The notes beneath the pieces were generated by a model that saw nothing but the letters and a program-made list of their open reading frames with translations, made no database searches and was not told where the DNA came from. A program made the translations under genes and the position numbers. A stretch of 36,909 bases of DNA, taken from IMG/VR virus record IMGVR_UViG_3300021957_000128, positions 1-36,909 of that record; one strand, written 5' to 3'. The DNA comes from a virus. This document shows, piece by piece, positions 8,929-15,893 of the stretch. Each line of letters opens with the position of its first letter. Within the stretch, counting starts at the first letter, position 1.

Positions 8929-9167
8929 GCGCCGACATCCGCATACAAGCCGATGACGCAAAGCGGCTAAAGAATGACACAGCGTTTCAGACGTTTGTGG
9001 ACGATGTTCGTGAAGAGCAAATGCGTATCTTCGCCAACAGCGCAGCCTCTGACATAGAGATGCGCGAGGAAGCGCACGCGATACTGCGTGCGTTAAACAA
9101 GATCGGTGACGCACTCGACGCTGCGATTGCAGCAGAGGTCATTTTAGATCGCAAACAAAGGAACTAG
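8925..9167 (+). CDS. Small conserved protein between portal and scaffold
   Basis: 80 aa from a GTG start that overlaps the portal stop by 4 bp (GTGA), so translation is probably coupled. It is highly charged and helical (AFQTFVDDVREEQMRIF, REEAHAILRALNKIGDAL). Small helical proteins of this size are common next to portal genes, but I do not recognise a named family. It could be a minor head protein or assembly factor. Confidence 0.65.
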   Translation: MSADIRIQADDAKRLKNDTAFQTFVDDVREEQMRIFANSAASDIEMREEAHAILRALNKIGDALDAAIAAEVILDRKQRN

Positions 9168-9171
9168 CACC

Positions 9172-10155
9172 GTGGAAGCGACTAGCCTAGAAAATGCCGT
9201 AGAGGCAATGTTGGCCCCAGAGCCAAGTGAAGAAAATCAAAGCGAAGCAGTGGAAGCAGCTGAAACGCCAACTCAAGACGTTGAGAGCGAAGCAGTTGAA
9301 GATGTTGCGGAGAGCGATGATGACGTCGAGGCATCCGGCGAAGACATAGAAGACGCAGAATATGTCGAAGATGACCAAATTGATGACGAAGACCTAGTAG
9401 AGGCGGCTGAAGACACTAACCTCATCCCCGTTACAGTAAACGGCAAAGAAGAGCGTTGGACACTGGATCAGTTAAAGCAATCTGCTGCGGGTCAGGGTTA
9501 CATCAATCAAAAAATGCAAGAAAATGCTGCCTTGGAAAAGCAATACAAGCAGCAGGCTCAAGCATTGGCCCAACAGCAGCAACAAGTCTTGGCTATGTAT
9601 CAACAAGCCCAGCAAGGTGGTCTGCAAGCCCCAACCCCACCGTCGAAAGAGCTTTTTGACCAAGATCCAATCGGATACATGGAAGCGAAGCTTACATATG
9701 ACGAGGCAAAGGCCGCGCACGATCAGCAATTAGTACAGCTCAAGGGAATGCAGCAACAGCAAGCGCAGCAACAGCAAGCGGCCAGACAGGCCCATCTTGC
9801 ACAGCAAGCGGAAGTGTTGAAGCAATATATCCCCGAAATCGTAGACCCCGAAAAAGGCGAAAAGCTGAAGGCGGGGATCATTGACACAGGCGTTCACTAT
9901 GGCTTCACGCCAGAGGAAATGGCTGGCGTCACTGATGCGAGATATGTGCGGGCGTTAAACGACGCACGTAAATATCGTCAACTAATTGCCAACAAAAAGA
10001 AATCTCAGTCAAAAGCTGATGGTGTTCGACCCGTTGTCAAAGCTGGTGCAAAGAAACGCTCAGACGGACAGGCTGCAACCCGTAAAAAAGCGCAACAGCG
10101 CTTGCAGAAGACAGGCTCAATCGATGACGCATTGAGCTTAATGTTAAAAAGCTAG
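9172..10155 (+). CDS. Scaffolding protein
   Basis: 327 aa from GTG, with AAAGGA upstream. The first ~90 residues are strikingly acidic (runs of Glu, Asp and Ala). A short conserved patch follows (PVTVNGKEERWTLDQLKQSA, residues ~86-105). Then comes a long Gln-rich coiled-coil-like region (KQQAQALAQQQQQVLAM; QQQQAQQQQAARQ) and a basic C-terminus (KAGAKKR, TRKKAQQR). Acidic N-terminus, coiled coil and basic capsid-binding tail are the hallmarks of podoviral scaffolding proteins, and the gene lies directly before the capsid gene. Confidence 0.85.
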   Translation: MEATSLENAVEAMLAPEPSEENQSEAVEAAETPTQDVESEAVEDVAESDDDVEASGEDIEDAEYVEDDQIDDEDLVEAAEDTNLIPVTVNGKEERWTLDQLKQSAAGQGYINQKMQENAALEKQYKQQAQALAQQQQQVLAMYQQAQQGGLQAPTPPSKELFDQDPIGYMEAKLTYDEAKAAHDQQLVQLKGMQQQQAQQQQAARQAHLAQQAEVLKQYIPEIVDPEKGEKLKAGIIDTGVHYGFTPEEMAGVTDARYVRALNDARKYRQLIANKKKSQSKADGVRPVVKAGAKKRSDGQAATRKKAQQRLQKTGSIDDALSLMLKS

Positions 10156-10173
10156 TCTTGAAAGGACGATAAA

Positions 10174-11130
10174 ATGGCACAACCGGCCAACACATTCGAC
10201 ACATATGATTCCGTGGGAATCCGTGAAGATTTAGCAGATGTAATCTACAACGTAGACCCATCTGAAACCCCGTTTTACAGCAAGTCTGCTAAAACAAAAG
10301 CCAAGAACACTTTGGTTGAGTGGCAAACACAAGCGTTGCGCGCATCTGCGGTAAACGCTCACATTGAAGGTGACGCAACATCTGCGAATGCTGTTACGCC
10401 AACTGTACGCCTCGGCGCACGCACACAGATTTTCAAAAACGCTGTGGTTATTTCTGATACGGACGAAGCGGTAGACAATGCCGGTCGTGCAAAGGAAATG
10501 GCGTATCAAACGCTGCTTATCGCTAAAGAGCAGAAGCTCGACATCGAAAAGGCGCTTTTTGCAAATCAGGGAAACGTTGCAGGCTCTTCAACTGCTGCGC
10601 GTAAAACTGGTGGTGTGCCATCATGGTTGATTACAAACGTAAACTTCCAGTCTGGTAACTCTGGTGCAAACCCAACCGGCGACGGCACAGACGCACGTAC
10701 AGACGATGGCACAGCAACTGCGTTTTCGCAGGCCAAGTTTGACGATGTAATGCAGTCAATCTGGGAAGAAGGCGGCAAGCCAGATACTTGCTATCTGTCA
10801 GCCTTCCAGATGAATGTTGCATTGGGCTTCACTGGTAACAACAACCAGCGTGCAAACGTTGTCGGGTCGGAGCAAACTGTTGTTAATTCTTTGGCAATTT
10901 ATTTGACCCCTTGGGGCCAAGTTTCTTTTCAGCCATCACGCGAAAACCGCAGCCGTGACGTGTTCATTTTGCAGGACAACATGTGGGAATGCGCAGTATT
11001 GCGCGGCACCAAAAACGTTGCCTTGGCCAAAAATGGCGACAACACCACACGTCAGGTTACGACTGAGCTGGCGCTTTGCTCGAAAAACGAGAAAGCATCA
11101 GGCGCGATTTACGACAACACCACATCGTAA
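10174..11130 (+). CDS. Major capsid protein (SU10-type, DUF5309-like)
   Basis: 318 aa. ATG with AAAGGACG eight bases upstream. The start FDTYDSVGIREDLADVIYNVDPSETPFYS and the following KAKNTLVEWQTQAL, then QIFKNAVVISDTDEAV, are characteristic of the SU10-type capsid family (formerly DUF5309, HK97 fold). The C-terminal half has the expected DNMWECAVLRGTKN segment. It is the main shell protein. A strong hairpin terminator follows within 10 bases of the stop, which fits a highly expressed gene closing a transcription unit. Confidence 0.92.
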   Translation: MAQPANTFDTYDSVGIREDLADVIYNVDPSETPFYSKSAKTKAKNTLVEWQTQALRASAVNAHIEGDATSANAVTPTVRLGARTQIFKNAVVISDTDEAVDNAGRAKEMAYQTLLIAKEQKLDIEKALFANQGNVAGSSTAARKTGGVPSWLITNVNFQSGNSGANPTGDGTDARTDDGTATAFSQAKFDDVMQSIWEEGGKPDTCYLSAFQMNVALGFTGNNNQRANVVGSEQTVVNSLAIYLTPWGQVSFQPSRENRSRDVFILQDNMWECAVLRGTKNVALAKNGDNTTRQVTTELALCSKNEKASGAIYDNTTS

Positions 11131-11139
11131 TATAATAAA

Positions 11140-11165
11140 AGAGGGGGCGGCTTCACGCCCCCTCT
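11140..11165 (+). terminator. Hairpin terminator after the capsid gene
   Basis: AGAGGGGGCG pairs perfectly with CGCCCCCTCT around a 6-base loop (GCTTCA), a 10-bp GC-rich stem. It starts ten bases after the capsid stop. The bases after the stem (GCTTAACG) are not a T-run, so termination may be partial, letting some transcripts into the small downstream genes. Confidence 0.75.
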
Positions 11166-11183
11166 GCTTAACGAGGGATCGAC

Positions 11184-11375
11184 ATGAAAAAAGTTACAGT
11201 TGTAGGCCACAAGGTTCACACGTCAATCGGCAAGCTGGTAAAAGGCGATAACGCCGAGCTGCCAACCGCAGAGGTTGAAACGCTTATGCGCGTTCGCCCA
11301 GACGCACTGATCGTCACTGGCGATGTAGCCCCAGCGCCTGCACCCGCACCAACGAAACGCGCCAAGAAGAAATAA
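11184..11375 (+). CDS. Small protein after capsid, Pro/Ala and Lys tail
   Basis: 63 aa, with a GAGGGA ribosome site. A compact beta-like N-terminus (MKKVTVVGHKVHTSIGKLV) is followed by an acidic/hydrophobic section and a repetitive APAPAPAPTKRAKKK tail. No known family recognised. Being the first gene after the capsid terminator, it could be a head-completion or head-decoration protein, but nothing in the sequence proves that. Confidence 0.6.
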   Translation: MKKVTVVGHKVHTSIGKLVKGDNAELPTAEVETLMRVRPDALIVTGDVAPAPAPAPTKRAKKK

Positions 11376-11378
11376 GAC

Positions 11379-11666
11379 ATGGCGAAGGTTTCAGAAAAAA
11401 TCGACTTTGAGCATGACCACATGGTCATCAAGCAGCGCCATGACGTCAGCCAGTCTCTGAGAGACGCGCAAGTAGCCAAAGACGCGGGCATAGGCATGTC
11501 AGGCGAAAACCGGCTTGTCGGCTTCGTAGACGGCGCTGTGCTTGGCGCATGGCTCAAGGAAGCCGGTGTGGCATGGTCTGACACAGAAGCGGCTAAGGAA
11601 GTCGTCAAGCGTAAGATGATGTCAGGCGAGTTTTCCAAGCTCCGTGTCTGGGATGGGTCATACTGA
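11379..11666 (+). CDS. Conserved small protein, possible head-assembly factor
   Basis: 95 aa, three bases after the previous stop. The sequence is soluble and mixed alpha/beta (DFEHDHMVIKQRHDVSQSL, then WLKEAGVAWSDTEAAKEVVKRKMMSGEFSKLRVWDGSY). The C-terminal third looks like a segment seen in small proteins encoded after capsid genes of marine podoviruses. I cannot assign a function. It overlaps the next gene by one base, so the two are probably co-translated. Confidence 0.65.
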   Translation: MAKVSEKIDFEHDHMVIKQRHDVSQSLRDAQVAKDAGIGMSGENRLVGFVDGAVLGAWLKEAGVAWSDTEAAKEVVKRKMMSGEFSKLRVWDGSY

Positions 11667-11899
11667 TGGACGCTGACATGCTTTGGACGGCGGCTCTTAC
11701 TGCCGGATTGGGCCTGATCGGCTGGGTATTGAAAAGCGCTGTGGACGAGATGCAGCGCCTCAATATTCTGCTGAACAAGACCCGCGAAGAAATGGCAAAA
11801 GATTACGTCACCAAAGCAGACAGCACAGCGGTCATGGCGCAGATCGTGGCGCGCTTTGACCGCATTGAAGAAAAAATAGATCGCCTGATGGAAAGATGA
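11666..11899 (+). CDS. Small membrane-anchored coiled-coil protein
   Basis: 77 aa, ATG overlapping the previous stop by one base. One transmembrane segment lies at residues ~5-24 (MLWTAALTAGLGLIGWVLKSAV) and is followed by a charged helical tail (FDRIEEKIDRLMER). The shape, N-terminal anchor plus coiled coil, fits a lysis-accessory or spanin-like inner-membrane protein. There is no lipobox partner in view. The neighbourhood (further membrane proteins and an endolysin) supports a lysis role, which is inferred. Confidence 0.6.
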   Translation: MDADMLWTAALTAGLGLIGWVLKSAVDEMQRLNILLNKTREEMAKDYVTKADSTAVMAQIVARFDRIEEKIDRLMER

Positions 11900-11902
11900 G
11901 CC

Positions 11903-12364
11903 ATGATAGACCCCGCCACAGCAATCATGGCAGCGTCCACAGCGTTCAACGCAATACGCAAGGGCTGTCAGATCGGGCGGGATCTGGAAGGCATGGCGGG
12001 CGATCTGGGGCGCTGGTCTAAGGCGATCAGCGACTTCGACTTTGCAGCGAAGCGCGTAGAAAACCCAAAATGGTATCAGAGTTTTGGCAGCGTAGAGCAG
12101 CAGGCGATGGATCTGTTTGTGCAGAAAAAGCAGCGTGAGAATATGCGCGACGAGCTGCGCAAGATGATTAGCGAAACGCTTGGCCCGTCTGCTTGGCAGG
12201 AGCTGATCCGCATGGAAAACGAAATACGCCAGAAGCAGAAGGACGCGCAATACAAGAGAATTGAGCGTAAGGAAACCATCATCGCGTGGGCGGCGGGAAT
12301 ATTCCTGTTCCTGATCTGCGTTGGCGCGCTGTTTGGGTTTGTCTGGATCGCGGTGAGGCGCTGA
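11903..12364 (+). CDS. Tail-anchored helical protein of the lysis module
   Basis: 153 aa. The N-terminus MIDPATAIMAASTAFNAI and the GRDLEGMAGDLGRW segment recall a protein common in marine phages. A long helical, very charged middle (residues ~60-120) leads into one transmembrane helix near the end (IIAWAAGIFLFLICVGALFG, residues ~125-144) with a short basic tail WIAVRR. No catalytic motif. It could be a spanin-like or holin-regulating component, but the function is unknown. Confidence 0.6.
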   Translation: MIDPATAIMAASTAFNAIRKGCQIGRDLEGMAGDLGRWSKAISDFDFAAKRVENPKWYQSFGSVEQQAMDLFVQKKQRENMRDELRKMISETLGPSAWQELIRMENEIRQKQKDAQYKRIERKETIIAWAAGIFLFLICVGALFGFVWIAVRR

Positions 12365-12618
12365 TGGCTGACGGCGTGTCAGGCATAGGCAGCGCACCGT
12401 TTAACGTGCAGTCGGACATACACCAGCAAACGCAGACGCGTGAGCGCATAGAAGCGCATCTGGTGGAGCAGAGGGTGACTAAAGAGCATAGGGCCAACCA
12501 CACGCATCTGGAATCGCTCAGGGAGCAGAAGTTGGATCTGGGAAAGGGTTATGATAAGTTTGGCACCAAGACCAATGCTGACAGGCCGCAAGGCACAAAC
12601 ATCAACATAGAGGTGTAA
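12364..12618 (+). CDS. Small hydrophilic protein, unknown function
   Basis: 84 aa from an ATG that overlaps the previous stop by one base. In-frame ATGs further upstream lie inside the previous gene, so this start is preferred. The sequence is charged and rich in Gln, His, Arg and Glu (HQQTQTRERIEAHLVEQRV), without a membrane segment. No family recognised. Its location between two membrane-protein genes suggests a small lysis- or assembly-linked protein. Confidence 0.55.
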   Translation: MADGVSGIGSAPFNVQSDIHQQTQTRERIEAHLVEQRVTKEHRANHTHLESLREQKLDLGKGYDKFGTKTNADRPQGTNINIEV

Positions 12619-12619
12619 A

Positions 12620-12808
12620 ATGGAAAAGCTGTTGGAATATAAGATCATGCCGCGTCTGATGATGCTGGTGATGACTTTAATGTATATACGCTGTATCGAG
12701 TGGGCGCTGACGCAGCCTGATCTTAGCACGCAGCAGAGCGCGCTTATCAGCGTTGTTGCCGGTGCCATGACTGGCGCGTTTGCCGTGTGGCTGGGGTCTG
12801 AGAAATGA
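12620..12808 (+). CDS. Candidate holin, two transmembrane segments
   Basis: 62 aa, starting one base after the previous stop. Two hydrophobic helices are visible: residues ~9-28 (IMPRLMMLVMTLMYIRC...) and ~42-60 (SALISVVAGAMTGAFAVWLG), separated by a short polar loop and closed by GSEK. This is the size and topology of class II holins, which make membrane lesions that free the endolysin. The location three genes before and in the same run as the M15 endolysin fits. Which of the membrane proteins here is the true holin is unproven. Confidence 0.6.
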   Translation: MEKLLEYKIMPRLMMLVMTLMYIRCIEWALTQPDLSTQQSALISVVAGAMTGAFAVWLGSEK

Positions 12809-13149
12809 TTGGCCAGATTATAGGCGCAATCGGCGGGCTGGCGACAAGCTACCTCGACGGCAAAACGGCAATCCAGAAGGCGAATGCCGAAATCAAGCTG
12901 AAGCAGGCCACAGGCGAGATGGATTGGGAGCAATCTGCTATCGAGGCCAGCAAAGACAGTTGGAAGGATGAGCTGTGGACAATCGTTTTCGTAGCCATAT
13001 TGTGCATGAATTTCGTGCCGTCTATGCAGGACGTAATGGCAGAGGGTTTCGCCAATCTTGAGACAACGCCGCTCTGGGTGCAGTGGGGCATGTATGCGTC
13101 CATCGCCGCCAGTTTTGGCATCCGCACAATGAAAGGGTTGAAGAAATGA
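12805..13149 (+). CDS. Holin-like protein, three hydrophobic segments (GTA-holin 3TM type)
   Basis: 114 aa, ATG overlapping the previous stop (ATGA). Hydrophobic segments lie at residues ~1-17 (MIGQIIGAIGGLATSYL), ~57-74 (LWTIVFVAILCMNFVPSM) and ~91-109 (WVQWGMYASIAASFGIRTM). The middle charged stretch contains WKDELWT. This arrangement matches the three-transmembrane holins found in alphaproteobacterial phages and gene transfer agents. It overlaps the endolysin start by 4 bp, so holin and endolysin are probably made together. Confidence 0.68.
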   Translation: MIGQIIGAIGGLATSYLDGKTAIQKANAEIKLKQATGEMDWEQSAIEASKDSWKDELWTIVFVAILCMNFVPSMQDVMAEGFANLETTPLWVQWGMYASIAASFGIRTMKGLKK

Positions 13150-13601
13150 CATTTAAACTATCAGCACGCAGCCGCGATAAGCTGTCAGGCGTGGACGAGC
13201 GCATGGCGGCTGTTGTCACCAGCGCAATCCACAGAACCAAGATCGACTTCGGCGTCATCTGCGGCCTACGCACCATCGAGGAGCAGCGCGAGCTTGTGAA
13301 AAGTGGCGCATCGCAGACGATGAAGTCGAAGCACATAGACGGGCTTGCCGTCGATCTTATGGCCTATGTTGGCCCGCGTGGATCGTGGGAGCTTAATCTA
13401 TATGACGATATAGCCGACGCGATGGCAGAAGCTGCGCGTGAGGTAGATGTGCCAATCAGGTGGGGTGCCGCGTGGACTGTTGCAAATATAGCACAATGGG
13501 ATGGCACGATGGAAGACGCCATGAACGACTACATCGACACTAGGCGCGGGCAAGGCAGAAGGCCTTTTATCGACGCCCCGCACTTTGAGCTGATGGTCTA
13601 A
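13146..13601 (+). CDS. Endolysin, M15 (VanY/D-Ala or L-Ala-D-Glu) peptidase
   Basis: 151 aa from an ATG that overlaps the holin-like stop by 4 bp. The zinc-binding pattern of M15 peptidases is present: H63 and D70 in SKHIDGLAVDL, and H146 near the end in APHFEL. GLRTIEEQRELVKSGAS (residues ~40-56) is the usual preceding segment. The enzyme cuts stem peptides of peptidoglycan at the end of infection. The C-terminus overlaps the stop of the minus-strand gene by 3 bp. No signal peptide is seen, so release should depend on a holin. Confidence 0.88.
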   Translation: MTFKLSARSRDKLSGVDERMAAVVTSAIHRTKIDFGVICGLRTIEEQRELVKSGASQTMKSKHIDGLAVDLMAYVGPRGSWELNLYDDIADAMAEAAREVDVPIRWGAAWTVANIAQWDGTMEDAMNDYIDTRRGQGRRPFIDAPHFELMV

Positions 13602-13978
13602 CCTAGCATCGCCTTAATGCTGTCATCCATAGCCTGCCGCGTAAAATCGGCAGGCTTTATGCGTACAGTTTTGCCGCTTGGCGCGCCGCGCAGTATGAAC
13701 AAACGTATATCCAAGGCCACATACGCAAATATTTGCGCATCGCCGTTTGCGCGCGTAAATGCGTAGCACGCTTCGCGTTTGCGATCCGAGCGTGCTTCAA
13801 GGGTTGCTTTGACTTGCATGGTCAATAGCTCACCGCTGGCCGACTTCACCCATAGGTCATCGTCCTGCATGTCTACCCGATGGCAGCGTATCCCGCGCTG
13901 CTCAAGTTCGGCTGCGACGAGAAACTCGCCAGCACGTCCGACGTTGATGCTGTTGGCCACGCGCGCAACATACTGCAT
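13598..13978 (-). CDS. PD-(D/E)XK-like nuclease, the only minus-strand gene
   Basis: 126 aa, read right to left, converging on the endolysin so that the two stop codons overlap (CTAA). Motifs: GRAGEFLVAAELEQRG with E18 near the start, then D41 in DDDLWV, then Q55-V56-K57 in MQVKAT. This D-x13-QxK arrangement is that of PD-(D/E)XK endonuclease-like proteins such as Holliday junction resolvase and restriction-like families. Role unknown: recombination, defence or counter-defence are all possible. Because RuvC- and RecE-like nucleases are encoded elsewhere, this one may be a recent accessory gain. It has its own upstream region at 13979-14135. Confidence 0.68.
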   Translation of the reverse strand: MQYVARVANSINVGRAGEFLVAAELEQRGIRCHRVDMQDDDLWVKSASGELLTMQVKATLEARSDRKREACYAFTRANGDAQIFAYVALDIRLFILRGAPSGKTVRIKPADFTRQAMDDSIKAMLG

Positions 13979-14135
13979 TTAAACGATTTTATATAGAGGC
14001 GAAAAAAAGTTTCCGTCGGGTGCATTTTTTGCTTGCACCGTGCTGTGTTATCTTTATGTTAACAATATAAACAATGAGACATAGCGCCAAGCGCGGCAAT
14101 AACGCCAAGCAGCGCAGCCAAAACAGGGGGATCCC
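13979..14135. promoter_or_regulatory. Divergent promoter region between nuclease and early genes
   Basis: This 157-base gap separates the minus-strand nuclease from the first early gene and is visibly more AT-rich than its neighbours. The rightward candidate promoter is listed separately (14033-14060). For the leftward gene, the minus strand has a TATATA/TATAAA box at about 13988-13995, only ~12-16 bases before the start codon, so its message could be nearly leaderless. No convincing leftward -35 box is seen. GTTAACA (14058-14064) forms a small palindrome TGTTAACA. Confidence 0.5.
14033..14060 (+). promoter_or_regulatory. Candidate early promoter P1 (TTGCAC-16-TATGTT)
   Basis: -35 TTGCAC at 14033-14038, a 16-bp spacer and -10 TATGTT at 14055-14060, sigma70-like. 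It drives rightward into 14136. The same -35 hexamer and the same spacing recur in P2 (16656-16683), which supports both. Transcription start would fall near 14067. Confidence 0.55.
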
Positions 14136-14396
14136 ATGGCACATTCAGTTTCTTTTCTTCTTTCCGCAGACGCAGCTCAGGCTCGCATGTTAGAGCGCAA
14201 GCCTGCGTTTGTCGTTCACGTTGAAACCCATGGCGACATGTCTGTCGCGGATCGTTTCGTTGAGCTTGACGCCGACGATCTTGGCCATGCTGGCGATCTT
14301 GCCGACGCGTGGGTCAATCGCATGGGCAATGCCTCCGCCTCAATACGCCGTGTGTTTGATGACGGCACACTGACCGGCACATGCGCCATCTTCTAA
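14136..14396 (+). CDS. First early protein, unknown function
   Basis: 86 aa, ATG preceded by an AGGGGGATC purine stretch. It is acidic and compact (FVVHVETHGDMSVADRF, VELDADDLGHAGDLADAWV), ending GTLTGTCAIF. No transmembrane segment or known motif. As the first gene behind P1 it is likely to be expressed early and may be a small host-takeover or anti-defence protein. That is inferred from position only. Confidence 0.6.
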   Translation: MAHSVSFLLSADAAQARMLERKPAFVVHVETHGDMSVADRFVELDADDLGHAGDLADAWVNRMGNASASIRRVFDDGTLTGTCAIF

Positions 14397-14402
14397 TCAA
14401 CA

Positions 14403-14416
14403 GGGGCTACGGCCCC
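14403..14416 (+). other. Intercistronic hairpin with UACG tetraloop
   Basis: GGGGC-TACG-GCCCC: a perfect 5-bp stem closed by a C(UACG)G loop, of the extra-stable UNCG class. It lies in the 49-base gap between the first two early genes. No T-run follows, so it is more likely an RNA-stability or processing element than a terminator. Confidence 0.55.
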
Positions 14417-14445
14417 ACAACTCAACTCTAATCGGAGAAACCATA

Positions 14446-14988
14446 ATGAACCTTACGCATACACATGAATTTTTAATCACGCACATCACCGACAGCGGCA
14501 CCGGCTTTGCGGTACGCACCGACAACGGCGAGAGCGTACACATTTCGCCGCGTCTGCTCCAGCAGGCGCACGCAAATCTTGACGACATCTGCAAAGGCAT
14601 CATCGTGCAGAACGCCGTGGAAGAGCAGCGCGAGCGCACGCCGTGGGTGGCCGCATATGTACAAGAGCGCCGCGCAGCGCGTGACGTGCTAGGCTTGGCG
14701 ACTGACGCGCCAGCAGAGGCCGTGCAAGCGCCCACCGAGGAGCCTAAGCCGATTGACTGGGCTGACGTCCAGCGCAGGATCATTGCGATGCTCCAGAGCG
14801 CCGACGTGACGTACTGCGAGACGGCAGACATCTCTGACGTCGTTGGCGTTGAACCGCGCAAGCTATCACAGCATCTGGAAAACATGCACGCACGCGGCGA
14901 GATATGCCGAGCGCATGTAAACCAGCGCGCAAACCAGCAGCGCGCAACCTTAGTGCTGTGGAGCATTAACGCGGATGTGTACAAATGA
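14446..14988 (+). CDS. Early protein, possible OB-fold plus winged helix
   Basis: 180 aa. Residues ~1-50 (THITDSGTGFAVRTDNGES, VHISPRLLQQA) look like a short cold-shock/OB-like beta domain. Residues ~60-105 are a linker rich in Ala, Glu and Pro. Residues ~110-180 resemble a winged helix (WADVQRRIIAMLQSA, VVGVEPRKLSQHLENMHARGEICR). Together they suggest a nucleic-acid-binding regulator of early gene expression or replication. The domain calls are by eye and not proven. It overlaps the zinc-finger gene by 4 bp. Confidence 0.55.
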   Translation: MNLTHTHEFLITHITDSGTGFAVRTDNGESVHISPRLLQQAHANLDDICKGIIVQNAVEEQRERTPWVAAYVQERRAARDVLGLATDAPAEAVQAPTEEPKPIDWADVQRRIIAMLQSADVTYCETADISDVVGVEPRKLSQHLENMHARGEICRAHVNQRANQQRATLVLWSINADVYK

Positions 14989-15131
14989 TCTGCACGACAT
15001 GTGACGGAACCGGCTTCATAGAGTTGCCGCGTTTCGTCAACACGCCGGACAGCGATGCGTGGACAACGGTGCGCTGCCCAGAATGCCAAGACGAAGATGA
15101 CTTCGACTGGCGCAACGAGGAGGAGGAATAG
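14985..15131 (+). CDS. Mini zinc-finger protein
   Basis: 48 aa, ATG overlapping the previous stop (ATGA). Four cysteines form a CxxC pair near the start (CTTCDGTGF, the DnaJ-like CxxCxGxG pattern) and a second pair CPEC, about 25 residues apart, followed by a very acidic tail ending EEEE. A zinc-binding role is likely. Partner and function are unknown. The coupled start with the preceding regulator-like protein suggests they act together. Confidence 0.65.
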   Translation: MICTTCDGTGFIELPRFVNTPDSDAWTTVRCPECQDEDDFDWRNEEEE

Positions 15132-15133
15132 TA

Positions 15134-15226
15134 ATGACTAAGTGGACGCAAGACATCATCATCACCGCAGCGATTGCCGCGTTGGTGCTGGGCTGGATCG
15201 GCGCTGTAAGCGCGGGGTGGATGTGA
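15134..15226 (+). CDS. 30-aa single-transmembrane peptide
   Basis: ATG two bases after the previous stop, with the AGGAGGAAT site that lies in the end of the zinc-finger gene. The peptide is one hydrophobic helix (IIITAAIAALVLGWIGAVSA) with a short charged start MTKWTQD. It is too small for family assignment. The very strong ribosome site and packed context argue that it is real. Membrane-active early peptides are common in phages. Confidence 0.5.
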   Translation: MTKWTQDIIITAAIAALVLGWIGAVSAGWM

Positions 15227-15483
15227 TGACACCACGGCAATCGCGTAAAGCCTTTCAAAAGGCTATTGCAAAGGAAAGAAAGAAAAACCGCGTAGTCCAT
15301 GTGCGCCTTGAGCATGATGATTGGTGCGGGGTTTTCTCTGGCTCTGAATGTCACTGCAACCCAGTCAGGTGCATTTTGGATCAAGACCTAAAAGTAAAGC
15401 ATAAATTCTATAACTGCGGTTTTTATGATGGCGTTAGCTTTGCGGCTGAACATGAAGGTGGGTTTAAAGATGACACTCGCTGA
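15226..15483 (+). CDS. Small basic Cys-rich early protein
   Basis: 85 aa, ATG overlapping the previous stop by one base. The N-terminus is strongly basic (RQSRKAFQKAIAKERKKNR). Four cysteines (WCGVF, ECHCNP, RCIL) and one more in YNCGF suggest metal binding. Local base composition (about 15240-15470) is more AT-rich than the flanking genes, which may mark a recent acquisition. No family recognised. Confidence 0.55.
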   Translation: MTPRQSRKAFQKAIAKERKKNRVVHVRLEHDDWCGVFSGSECHCNPVRCILDQDLKVKHKFYNCGFYDGVSFAAEHEGGFKDDTR

Positions 15484-15670
15484 ACCCGTCTTCATGGCAT
15501 TCGCCGTCTTTTCATCCGTAGACGAGTGCAAGGCGTTTGCGAAATACTACGACTTAGCGCGGATCTTTGAACCGCAATGCGTTGAGATGGGCGGCGAGGC
15601 AGACTACCGCCGCCCGTGGCCCGACGTCAGACCGAAACCACGGCCAACACAGGAGAGCGAAAATGGCTAA
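15470..15670 (+). CDS. Small early protein, unknown
   Basis: 66 aa. Start at the ATG after GAAGGTGGG, inside the end of the previous gene (14-base overlap). It contains AFAVFSSVDECKAFAKYYD, a helix-like segment, and a Pro/Arg-rich tail (WPDVRPKPRPTQ). Nothing recognised. The reading frame is kept through to the next overlapping gene at 15663, consistent with an operon of short ORFs. Confidence 0.5.
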   Translation: MTLAEPVFMAFAVFSSVDECKAFAKYYDLARIFEPQCVEMGGEADYRRPWPDVRPKPRPTQESENG

Positions 15671-15893
15671 ATGGGATCTTACCAAACTGGAAAACAGCGC
15701 CAGCGTCGGCGCGTATATCGACGAGGATAGCAGCACGCCGACGCAGCCAACGCCGCTGATGCTGGTCATGTCGATCCGGCGCAAGGCAGACATCCTGCGT
15801 ATGGACGCGGGGCGTGGCCCCGAGCGCCTGACGATCAAGCAACGCGCCGAAGAAATCATGGCGCTCTGCGAGATGCTGGAGAAGCGGCTGTGA
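15663..15893 (+). CDS. Small early protein, unknown
   Basis: 76 aa, ATG with GGAGAG upstream, overlapping the previous gene by 8 bp. An acidic polar N-terminus (DLTKLENSASVGAYIDEDSS) is followed by a helical part (MSIRRKADILRMDAG, KQRAEEIMALCEMLEKRL). It might be a coiled-coil partner protein. No known family. Confidence 0.55.
   Translation: MAKWDLTKLENSASVGAYIDEDSSTPTQPTPLMLVMSIRRKADILRMDAGRGPERLTIKQRAEEIMALCEMLEKRL

Noticed and set aside
11216-12397. 393-codon minus-strand open frame across the post-capsid genes
   Set aside because: It is opposite a chain of five overlapping + strand genes with ribosome sites and membrane segments. Composition is that of a shadow frame.
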